Source of the DNA: Musa acuminata AAA Group
Lineage: Eukaryota; Streptophyta; Magnoliopsida; Zingiberales; Musaceae
Assembly: GCF_036884655.1 (NCBI RefSeq)
Contig: NC_088340.1
Span: forward strand, 10,721,001-10,785,000
Length of the DNA stretch: 64,000 nt
Direction of reading: 5' to 3'
Both the position numbers and the translations under genes were made by a program. The notes under the pieces are model-generated. The model searched no databases. It was not told the origin of the DNA and saw only the letters and a list, made by a program, of their open reading frames with translations. Shown here in pieces: positions 37,501 through 47,146 of the stretch (position 1 is the stretch's first letter; each line of letters opens with the position of its first letter).

Positions 37501-40500
37501 GAGTAAGCGAACGTTGCTGCCAAGGAAGCTAAGGAGAACAGAATCGGTGCAAACCCTATAATGCGATGGCAGAGGCCATGCATGGGAGTTGCAGTCTGTC
37601 TTTCCATCGACCAAAGGAGAGCTGCTTGGAGAACACAGATGTGTTGAAGCAGGGGGTCGAAAGGGGCGAGGAAGCAACGACGAGTCTAGAGGGACTTAGC
37701 TACCCAAAATCAAGTATCAGTTAGAATGAAGGTGGACTCGGAGGAGTGCCACAGAAGCATATCTACTGATTGTGAAGAAAAGGGATGCAGATGCGAGGCG
37801 ACGGATAGTAGGGCTATGGGCATGGCAGCGCCATGGTACCACAGAGGCGGGACTTCCGTGAAAGTCATTGATCCCTTGCTCTCATGGAGGGAGAGCGCTT
37901 GGTCGTGAAAGGGGCCGAGGAGGTGGAGAACGCAGAGGCAATCTCCAAGTACCGAGACAAGGCTGAAGGGCAGAGGCCGAAGAACTTCGTAAGACCGGTG
38001 TTAATGAGCTTCTCATCAAGATAGCCGAAAGTGAAGGACTTCGAGTCATGCAAGAGTGCATAACCAAGGAACGAAGCAGGCAGTACGCGATGCTGTACCT
38101 TTGCTACTCAGTGGAGTAGGCGGCAGGGTTGATGGAGAAGACGGTACAATCCCAGAGGCGACCAAACCTATGAGAGAATTACTCCAAGTTGGGGTGAAAA
38201 CTTCCTGCATTCCAGAAGTTCGATGGCATTGAGAAGGTGAATCACAGTAACTAACTCAACGCAAGGAGTGCAAACACTTCAAGTGCTTCAGAAGTGTGAG
38301 TAAAGAGCAGGCGAAGGCTAGTAACTAGCTCGATGCATGGAGTACAACCTCGAGGAGGCGGGCGAAGTCAAGTAACCTTTGCCTTCTCAACCCTTAAGAG
38401 AATGGGCGAAACCGAGTACCCCAATTCTCTTATCTATCGAGCAGAGGAGCTCTGCATAAGTTCAAAGACCCTTCGAAGATAATGGAAGACAACAGTTGTC
38501 AAATCCTCACCAACGGTGATTAGTGCTACTGAGAGTAGATTGTTCGCTTCATTTCCCAACGAAATGCCAATCGAAAGCGGAAGTGATGCGAACCTACTTG
38601 GATGTGACAACTAAGTGAAAGAAGAGTCAATGAGTAAATTTTGTGGAGGAAGGACCCAAAACTTCAGAAGTTTGCGAGACGATGCTCGTTAAAGCTCCAA
38701 CAAGCATCCACCCAGTTCAAGCAGCATGAGGAATTTGAGAGACTGGCGCAGTAAGGATGGTCTTTTCCTTTATCTGGGAGATCCGCAGGAATCAACAATG
38801 ATCAACACAACTCAGCCAATCCCACACCAGAGCTAGAGTCATTGGTGAGTTGAAGCAGCATGGCGGATCAAAGGTTCGACTACTCAAAAACAGCAGCGGA
38901 GAGCAGCTAGGAGCCAAGAGGCGCATTGTAGCTGGTGCAGAAGATTGAAGACTCAGCAAAGGCGAGGAGTTGTAGTGTCGACAAAGGCTTCAACGAGGAC
39001 GTCGAAGGAATAAGTGGGGGGAGAATGTCACGGACAAACTTCTAAACATGATGTTTGATGTAATGCTTATATATGTCCGTGTCTTTTGGTATGTTCATGC
39101 CTTGTACAGCATGTAGAGGGACTGCCGAAAGCTTAATAATCCCATTTTAGTTGGGTTAGTGGCCTCTTTAGGCTTGTAAATAAACGTTGTGTCATGGGGA
39201 CATGTGCGAGAGATTCTCGGTCTGTAATGAACCATTTTACCTTTTGTTGTGCAACTGTTCAGAGCTTGTAAAGTCTGTTTGTAATTTGCATTGTCTCTGA
39301 AGTGTTTTTCGGAGATGTTTGCTTGTGGATCCCGAATGAGACGTTCTCTCTAACCCGTTCTCTCTTTTGTTGGTCCTAAGGGACAATGGGAGGTTTCGGG
39401 GAGGCTGACCTTTGCGGACGGACACGCAAGGGTACCGTACGACTTAGGCAAAACCAGCTAAGTCCGTGACAGATCGATGCAAAATTGTACCAGCATACAC
39501 TTCAAGTTCAAAATAAAATTTGGGCAATAACTAGAGCCGAATGACTAGAAAAGCAACAGCTGTGAAATCAAATCACACGATGAATACCAAAAAGAGCAAC
39601 TTAGTGTATCCCTGATCACACAGATCGATGTCTATTAACGTAGGTTGCCAATTTCATCAAAAGATAATTGAAATTTTCTTTTAAAGTATCAAAACCGGAA
39701 GCTTTTTCCAAAAGGTGGGCATTCAAGCTCTGAGTTTAGTACACTCCCAATGAATCAAAGACAAAGGCCTGAAATTGCATTTCATGGTTAAATCAAGAAA
39801 TTTAAAAAAGCAACCACAAAGGCACGACATTATTTTCACATCACATCACTTGTTATGATGATCTGATAATTTAATTCTGTTCATGCTATTACACATCATA
39901 GCACACAAAGATTGCAAGAAATGAGCCACATGAGACTTTGTCAAAATCACAACTGATAAGAACTCCTTGTCTTCACTGTCAAATTGGTCAAGAAATGTAC
40001 TTCACATCTGCAAGTAGTTCCAAATTTTATCTCGACATAATGTGTTATCATCTACTTTTGATTTAATCACCAAAATCTAAGTTTTTGATATCTTTTGGGT
40101 AGTCGACAAGACAAATAGAGATGAATTTTTCCAAGAATCTGCTGAATTAATGTGAAATAAGTTTATGTGAGACTACCAAAACATGGATAAAAACGAATTA
40201 ACAATCACACGAGTACTATCTTTAGTATAGATGGACTGCTGAACCAAAATGTAATATGTCTAAAGCATTCTATCAAATGATGGCACGAATTTCCAAATCC
40301 AAATTCCAATAACGAAACTACAGTGCCGTCTTCAAAGCTCACTTTGTTGGATCCAAGTACGTCAATGGAAGATGGTAATTGCCAATACAAGATGCAAACA
40401 ATCATGCGAGCAAAATGCCTCAAACGTCCATGGACGACGACAAGCACATCAAAAGCAAAGCAAAACCTACTGGTGATTGTATAAAGAGATACCATTTTGG

Positions 40501-40840
40501 AAAGCCGGAGTTTCCTCTTGGTGTTCTTCTTCGCCAACAAGTGCTGCTTCCCAGCCCGTCTCCTCACAATTTTCCCTCTTCCCGTCACACGGAATCGCTT
40601 CGCGGAAGCCTTCAAGCCCATTAAAGAAGGAAATTTTCCCGTCAGATGGATCAAAAAGGACCAGAAGACGTACAAGAACGGTACCTTGTGCGTCTTCATC
40701 TTGTAGCACTTTGCGGCGAAGACAGTGAGAGCGGAATGCTTCTGAGAAGAGGGGATTGGAAAGGGATCTCTGCGGAGTAGAAGAGGGGAACCAGACATGG
40801 CCGTGGATGAGCTGAGCTTGTTCTTGAGTGAGAGAACCAT
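34520..40840 (-). CDS. RPL35: Plastid 50S ribosomal protein L35 (bL35c)
   Basis: Nuclear-encoded bL35 of the plastid large ribosomal subunit. Minus-strand exons: 40840-40685 (52 codons), 40609-40493 (39 codons), 34597-34520 (25 codons plus stop); all phase 0, total 116 residues. Exon 1 is a Ser-rich transit-peptide-like region ending in AAKCYKMKTHK, where mature bL35 begins. Exon 2 is the basic core (ASAKRFRVTGRGKIVRRRAG, KQHLLAKKNTKRK). Exon 3 gives NKSDYDNMIGALPYLKVNRH, the expected C terminus. Intron 1 is only 75 bp. Intron 2 is 5.9 kb because an LTR retrotransposon sits in it in antisense. The start is uncertain: ATG at 40840 (MVLSLKNK) is used; an in-frame ATG at 40915 would add 25 residues, and an out-of-frame ATG at 40865 (MASAARVS) would join this frame if one base were missing before CATGG. 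Confidence 0.9.
34934..35349 (+). repeat. 5' LTR of the LARD-like element, truncated at its outer end
   Basis: Matches the 3' LTR from its base 32 (GATGTAAT) to the final GTCCGTGACA, with scattered substitutions. The first 31 bases, including the TGTCACGGAC terminus, are absent; the sequence before 34934 does not resemble it. Confidence 0.8.
35352..35363 (+). other. Primer binding site (initiator tRNA-Met)
   Basis: TGGTATCAGAGC, the usual complement of the plant initiator tRNA-Met 3' end, two bases after the 5' LTR. Confidence 0.85.
39013..39025 (+). other. Polypurine tract of the LARD-like element
   Basis: AGTGGGGGGAGAA directly abutting the TG start of the 3' LTR, the expected place for plus-strand priming. 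Confidence 0.75.
39026..39471 (+). repeat. 3' LTR of the LARD-like element, 446 bp
   Basis: Begins TGTCACGGAC and ends GTCCGTGACA, directly following the purine tract. Shares its sequence with 34934-35349 (for example GTCCGTGTCTTTTGGTAT, TTTTAGTTGGGTTAGTGGCC, GGAGATGTTTGCTTGTGGAT). Confidence 0.9.
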
Positions 40841-41030
40841 GGGAGACACGAGCGGCGGACGCCATTGGAGAAACCAAGTGGCGGTGGGGTGACAGGAGAC
40901 GACCTCACGAAGCAAAGAGAAGATGAGGCCTTCTTATCTGTGTTCTTTTTGCTCCGCGCAGACCCTTTTTCTACCTCACTACCGCAGAAGGGTTTGCGAA
41001 AAAAGAGAATGGCTCACACCAAACGCTAGT

Positions 41031-41032
<2 letters not shown>

Positions 41033-41077
<45 letters not shown>
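41033..41077. repeat. (TA)n microsatellite upstream of L35
   Basis: About 22 TA units, roughly 190 bases upstream of the L35 start codon. Confidence 0.95.
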
Positions 41078-41080
<3 letters not shown>

Positions 41081-41772
41081 TTTCTACCTTATTAAAGACT
41101 TTTTTTTTTGTTTTCTATTGTAGGATTAACATTTTAACAAATGGCATAGCATCAATCTCCTCCTAACCTTGTACAATCCAATAAAGACCTGCATAGGTAA
41201 AACACATGTTGATTAGGAGCAAATATTAAAGAAAATTTGTTACTTTGTGGAAACATGAATACTTAGATTACATAAACACTTTATTAGCAAGGTAAATTAC
41301 TCCAAAGAATTGCGTGACAAAAAATCTAAGGCCCATCCATGGTTCGTAAAATCCACAGTATATATAGATTGATGTTTCAGTGTAGTTCCTTCTCCATGAG
41401 CTGATGACGATGGGAAAAGTACCAAGGTCCAAAACAAGGAAACTTCAGACCACCACATCAAAAGCATTGTGAGAAGAGAGCAAAGAATTTCTAGATTGGC
41501 AGTGACATTAGCAAAATACCAATAATGAGAAGAACTGACTGGCTCGTTGTCATTGTGAATCAACAATGTGATCTAAATCAAGATACAATGGGTATAGCTT
41601 GATTGTTTTACATAAGCCTGCAAGTGATGACAGCATGATCTGTTAGAAGATAGCAATGGTGCAATAGCATCATTCCAGTGGACTGGTCGGCAGCATCCTC
41701 CGTTACCCAAAGCTTGCCAACAATCTCCTTCCTCCGATGATACAGAATTCTCCTACAATTCGACCCGACAGG
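41078..41772. other. Intergenic region between L35 promoter and NUP43 3' end
   Basis: Holds the NUP43 3' UTR (minus strand) and sequence upstream of L35. The minus-strand frame at 41297-41566 has no recognisable domain. No gene is supported. Confidence 0.5.
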
Positions 41773-44700
41773 TTATGCAATAATGCTCTCTCTTGGGCGC
41801 ATCAAGATGCCTATAGTTTCCCACTCCAAACTGCAAACAACGTCCTGTAGACACAAGTCAAATGGGTGAATTTTAAGAACATGTAAAACATGAGAATTGC
41901 GCAACTGAAATTTGAAGGGTAGCAAAAGTTTTCCATTTGGTCAAACTCACAGATGGGTTTTGAGGATCAATATCAAAAGCATTGATGGCACAGGGCTCTA
42001 TTAGTAGTTCTGTTGGTTCTTCACCTGTGACACCAGAAACCATCAGGTTTTTCTGCCCACAATTATAGAATAAAGCAAACTGGATTAGAGGAACCTTTAT
42101 TCTAGTTAATAGTGTTTCATTAAGCAGCATAGATCATACAAAAGGAACCTTAGGTACCCAAAGTAAAGCAACAGGAAATTTAAGAAAATAAAAGAATTAC
42201 ATGAACACTGAAAGTATGCTCAAACCTCGCGACAGCACACACCGGCCACATCAATGGATTCACTATCTACAGTTACACCTTCATAAACCTGCCAAGAGAA
42301 ACCTGGGTCTCAAAGAATAGAAGGCTTCAGACTGGGCATTGACGAGGGATGACGTTCCATGAGGTAATGATCTTAAACTCATCATCAAGCTATGCACCTT
42401 TAAGTATAAATCACACTTCATTTTGAATAAATATTACTATCAAAAAGCTCACTGATTCTTAGATCTCTACTAGGAATCAAAACCTCCCAAAGTTAGTCCC
42501 TACAGTTCTCATGACTTATGGAAAAGAAAAAAAAAAAACTTCCTAATGGTTGAAATGATCCAGCATTCCTCCTCAAGAATCTCTCAGTAAGCATATAGTT
42601 AAGACAGTAACTCTTACGGCACTAGGTCAAGGAAGATTTTCTTTTTCTGTTTTTTAAATGCAATTTATTATTAGAGTAGCAATAATATGGAAAGAGAGGG
42701 CTACAGAATGGCAGGAACATATAATTCCAGAATATCCGCGGTAATCAGTAGTCAGTTTTAGTGCCTAAGGAGAAGTGATTATGCATTATTTATGTGAATA
42801 ATAAAAGGTATGACAGATGATCACAGAAGACTGCTAATTCTTAAGGTGCTTAGTTTCTGCATGTATAAATTGAGTTGGTCAGACTGATAGAAACACAATA
42901 GTACTGCCTAGCAAGATTTTAAGGAATAATAATTCAGATAAGAAAAATATATCGGTCATATCAGACAACTTATTAGCAATGTTAAGTGAAAAAAGGTCAA
43001 AAATAAAAAATTTAAAACAACAAATGGACAAGGCAAACTCACATTTAGACAAACACATAATAGCAACCAATCAATTATAGGAATCGAAGCAACCAGTTTC
43101 ATGTCCAGATCTTCATGGAAAATTCTACTTAATGTTAAGTAACATTTTGATCATCATAAGAGGAAGCAAACCTTGTTCAAGAACAGCGAGGATTCCATCT
43201 TCTGAACATATCATGACAGGTAATATCTTTGCAGATGCAGCCGAGGTAACACTTGAAGACCGAGAGTGACCATCATACTGGACCTCCCAGACCTCACTCT
43301 CTGAGACAGATACTCGTCTTCCATCATGACCTACCCCAGACAGAAGGATTGGTTGCTGTTGATAACGAAGATCCCAGGCAAATATAGTACCAGATGAGCC
43401 CCCGACCTTCAAAATAATTAGAGAGATTGCTTGTTAAAATGTATTGCAGAAAACTTTGGAGTTAATTAGAATAAATTCAGTTCAGAAAAATCAATACATA
43501 AACAAAACCTACTAGCAGTACCAGTGAAATATTATCTGCGAGGTGCTTTCAGTGAGAGAAGCATGCTTAAGGCAGACATGGACATACTTTGACAGTTCAT
43601 CTTAAAATTTATATCTGCTAACCTTATTTCCAAGACTGACCCAGGTGACCGCATAATTTACAGTGTATGCACAAAACATATGACACATGCATATGCATAT
43701 GCGGTTTGGTCATGCACTGAGCCCACACACGGTCAGCGTAATGGATACTATTTGAAATTGTCTGCATTGGTCCTATCCAGAAGTCATATACAAGTGAACC
43801 AAGATATTTAGATAGGTCAAGTGAGGGCAAGATATACCAATGGCCAATCAATATAATCTGGAACCTAAATCTTCTCCTAACCTCTCCCACTCTTCTTATG
43901 GCGGCATCAAATAGCAGCATCTGTTCCTGTTCTTTTTCTTTTCTCCACCTTCATTTGCCACTATCACATCCTCCATCTTTTTCCTATAATGTATGTGTTT
44001 GCCCTTGTGGGTTCATTTCCTTCACAGGTCACAGAAATGTGCTAACCATTCTATATATATTTTTCACTTTTATAAAGATCTAATGCACATTTGAGATACA
44101 GCCACCTGAGTGCCATTAAAAGGTTTTCACATTCCAAAACCTAGCCTTTAATGCTTTTAAAAAAGGACAATTTAAAGTACATTCCAAGACCCTTCATGAA
44201 TAAAACTTTTTGTATCATATTTGCGCCTTCCAGAAGGTGTAGATGTGCACTTTTCACCACCCATCCTTTTGTGCTATATAGAAAATGAGTCCATCTTGCC
44301 TTGAGAAGCAGATTAAAATAAGAGAAAACAAGCAATTGTAACTTAGACGGCTAGGTCTACCTCCTATTCACCTTAATGAGGCAATCAATAATGGTTCAAT
44401 TTTAAGGAACTGGAAAGGAATTCCAGTTTGGACCTCATATCACACTCAAGAAAAAGTACAAATGCACCAAATTGTGAAAAGCATATCTAAGGGGAAATTT
44501 GATAAAAAAAATCTGCAGATTTCACCTTTGATGGCCTTCAAAAATCAAAACATTTAGTCATTAAAATAAGCTTTGACACGTAAGCTTGTATCTAAAAAAT
44601 TAATAGCAGAGTGTAAGCCATCTCACCATGCATATATGCTTACGTGATGGATGAATATCTATGGAATGCACTATACCAGTAGCTTTGTCTTGTGCCCTGC

Positions 44701-45961
44701 ATAGGATAATAAACTTAACATATATAGCTAAAAGAATGTACAAATATCACTTGCTTGTAAAAGGCAGAAAATTCAGGTTCAATGGCAAATACAGAATTAC
44801 TGTAAAATATTGAATATCAGTGTCTGAGTTTATAGTACCAATCCTCGCAGAAAGATGGAGTCATTAGTCCTTTTATTTCATTAACAAGTTGACAAGATAC
44901 CAAAATAGCAGACAACCCCAAATACTTGGGACATTACAGCCTGTTCTCCTTTTGGTAATAGTATTGACAATACATCAAAATCACTGTGGTTAGTGGTTGC
45001 AGTGTGACTCTCTACAATTTTTTTTAGAGAGAACTAGCTCTGCATCTTAGCCCTACAAATTTTAAACTGTTTTCTGCTAAAATAGACTATAACATAAATT
45101 TTCACTTGAGCATGTGCTATATATCTACATTGTTCGAAATAATCAAACTAAATCGTCAAATCTCAATGCAAACACATTGATTGCATCACAAGGATACAAA
45201 CCAATGACATCTTGAGCTACGCCATGAGTAATTACGAGTAAAAGAACAAATACACCTAAAAAGGGATTTCTTTGTGTCAGAGAGGTAAACAGCAAGTCTC
45301 ACCAGTTACACTTTAACTGAGACACCAAACCGCCGGGCTTCCTCTGATCCCACCACTGGACCCCAAACCCCAGACCACCAGTCGCGAACTCCATTGGCGA
45401 CCCCCACCTAGCCGCGGTGTAGGACACGAGACCCCGGCTATCGTACACCCTCCTATAGTCGAGCCTGGCCTCCCCTATGGTCACCATATTCACCCTGCCG
45501 TCCTCCCCTGCGGTGATGCACTCCCTCCCGCCCTCCAGGAGATCGACGGCCGAAACTAGTCCCGCGTGCAGCGATCGATCAGCGATTGAAAGCTCGGAGT
45601 CGATGGACCCGTCGACGGGATCGACTAAGAGGACGTGAAGAGAACCGGAGAGGGTAGCGGCGGCGACGGCGAGGTGCTTGTGGGGGGTCGGGGAGGATCG
45701 GAGTGCCGATATCCGGGAAGGGGAGGGCCAAGAGGAGCGGACGTGGAGACTCGGCTCATCGATGTTCGCGGAGAGGGGGGAGGTGGCTAGGGTTAAGGAG
45801 TGGATCTCAATGGCGGCGGCCGCAGCCGAGGAGCTGGCGTCCGGGTCATGGACGGCGGCGGCAACGAAGCGGTCGAAGGCGGAGACGGCAGAGAGCCATC
45901 GGACGGCGTCAATCGACTTCGATTGCGGGAAGCGATGGAAGTACTCGCCGGTTTCCGCCAT
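41773..45961 (-). CDS. NUP43: Nuclear pore complex protein NUP43
   Basis: WD40 beta-propeller nucleoporin of the Nup107-160 (Y) complex of the nuclear pore (family knowledge). Minus-strand exons in coding order: 45961-45303, 44696-44627, 43406-43172, 42024-41951 and 41844-41773. All junctions keep phase and yield 369 residues, normal for plant NUP43. Landmarks: N-terminal FPQSKSIDAVRWLSAVSAFD; the propeller blades, with CITAGEDGRVNMV and GFGVQWWDQRKPGG; HSIDIHPSRKHICM in exon 2; GSSGTIFAWDLRYQQQPILL and ICSEDGILAVLEQG in exon 3; EPCAINAFDIDPQNPS in exon 4; and the C-terminal CSLEWETIGIL. Exon 1 is very GC-rich and the rest AT-rich. The gene is head-to-head with the lysine-rich gene at 46352. 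An exon-like segment at 42228-42290 does not fit the reading phase and is left out. Confidence 0.94.
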
Positions 45962-46351
45962 GACGCCCTCTCTGTTGGGTTCAAAGCTTAACCTGCGAGC
46001 ATTTTAAGTGGCAGGAGAAATAGTTTTGTACTCCTTTATGATTTACCCGCTCATACCTTCCTTGTGATTCGGTTCTGAGAAATCGAAAACGGTGGAGGTC
46101 GATGCGTCCGTGCCTATTCAATTTCCCGGGCTGGGGGCCCACTAATCACAAGGGAGAGCACGAATCATAACGTTTAATCAGGAACCAGGGCGGATCTACG
46201 CAGATCAAGTGCTTTATACTTCGTGTGACGTCTTGGAAACACGGCATCGCACCGCAAGCACCGCGCCCCAACCCTAAAAAGTTGCGTTGGGAAGGGCTTC
46301 GCGATTCCCTCTATGCTTCTCTCCGTCGTCTTCTTCCGTATGTAGTTTGCG
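45962..46351. promoter_or_regulatory. Shared 390-bp region between NUP43 and the lysine-rich gene
   Basis: Two start codons face away from each other across this stretch, so it should carry both promoters and 5' UTRs. A TGACGTC bZIP-type palindrome lies at 46226-46232 and a telo-box-like AACCCTAA at 46270-46277. Telo-boxes are enriched upstream of plant ribosome-biogenesis and other growth-linked genes. No clear TATA box is visible. The bidirectional role is inferred from the arrangement. Confidence 0.5.
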
Positions 46352-47146
46352 ATGAGGGCGGTAACTGGAACCGTGATCTCCTCGAAGCGTATCTCCCTCT
46401 CGAAGGCCTCCGCTGTCGTCTCCCGCTTCGCTGCTAACCAGAACGCCGCCCGCCCGGAGGTGGCAGCTTACGTCCGCCGCACCTCCGCGGCCTTCGACGA
46501 GCTCGTCCGCTTCCACCGCGAGATTCGAGCCGCTCGCAAAGGATCAGATATCGAGAAGCCGATCGCGAAGGAGGGGGAGGCGGAGGAGGAGCTGAAGAAG
46601 AACAAGAGTAGGAAGAGAAGCAGAGATGAACCCGAATTTGTCAATGACGGAACCCTAAGAGTTGGAGGCTATAAAGAGGTCGAGGTTGGAGGTAGAGATC
46701 GTCGTGGGGGCGGGGTTGGGAGTGATGGGGAGGGAGAGAAAAAGAAGAGGAGGAAGAAGGCCGATGAGGAAAGGGGCTACATTGCTATAAAGGATGAGAA
46801 AGTTCCGGTGAGCAATGGGAATTTGGTGGAACCAGGGAGGGGTTATGGAGATGGAGCAGAGTTACGGAAAGATGGGAAGAGAAGAAAGAAGAAGATGAAG
46901 GTCGATGTGGGGGAAACAAGCAGTCCTGGCAGGAAAGTTAAGCAAGAACCAGAGCTGGAGGAAGAAAGACATCGGCACAGGAAGAAGAAAGAAAAGGAGA
47001 ATCGCAAAGGAGATCAGAAAGAGGAAATTCCTGCAGGAGTTGTAGATCAAAAACATAGAAAATCTTTAGATGTTGGAGAAGATTTAGGGGATTTGAAGGA
47101 TGAACAGCATAAGAAGAAAAAGAAGAAAAATAGACCCGAAGATTAG
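46352..47146 (+). CDS. Lysine-rich protein of unknown function, probably nuclear
   Basis: Intronless frame of 264 codons with a GC-rich start and no internal break. I do not recognise a named family. Residues 1-60 look folded and mostly helical (SKRISLSKASAVVSRFAAN, YVRRTSAAFDELVRFHREIR). The rest is low-complexity, highly charged and probably disordered, with several basic clusters that could be nuclear or nucleolar localisation signals (KKKRRKKADEE near residue 130, KRRKKKMK near 173, KKKKKKNR at the end). The telo-box in its promoter and the basic tail are compatible with a nucleolar protein, but no function should be assigned. The start follows the first in-frame ATG, and the first 60 residues would be unlikely to stay this ordered by chance. 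Confidence 0.7.
   Translation: MRAVTGTVISSKRISLSKASAVVSRFAANQNAARPEVAAYVRRTSAAFDELVRFHREIRAARKGSDIEKPIAKEGEAEEELKKNKSRKRSRDEPEFVNDGTLRVGGYKEVEVGGRDRRGGGVGSDGEGEKKKRRKKADEERGYIAIKDEKVPVSNGNLVEPGRGYGDGAELRKDGKRRKKKMKVDVGETSSPGRKVKQEPELEEERHRHRKKKEKENRKGDQKEEIPAGVVDQKHRKSLDVGEDLGDLKDEQHKKKKKKNRPED

Larger units (their letters stand above)
34934..39471 (+). mobile_element. Non-autonomous LTR retrotransposon (LARD-like) in L35 intron 2
   Basis: Two direct LTRs, 34934-35349 and 39026-39471, flank a 3.7-kb interior. A primer binding site matching initiator tRNA-Met (TGGTATCAGAGC) starts two bases after the 5' LTR at 35352, and a purine tract (AGTGGGGGGAGAA) sits directly before the 3' LTR at 39013-39025. 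The intact 3' LTR begins and ends with a perfect 10-bp inverted repeat, TGTCACGGAC and GTCCGTGACA. The interior has no frame with gag, protease, reverse transcriptase or integrase motifs; the many short frames are non-coding. This fits a large retrotransposon derivative that relies on a helper. It is oriented opposite to the host gene. Confidence 0.85.

Noticed and set aside
35254..38067. Many short frames on both strands, including one of 252 codons
   Set aside because: All lie in the LTR element interior or across its LTR border and show no gag or pol motifs.
40923..41123. 66-codon frame with a Tyr-Ile repeat
   Set aside because: Translation of the TA microsatellite upstream of L35.
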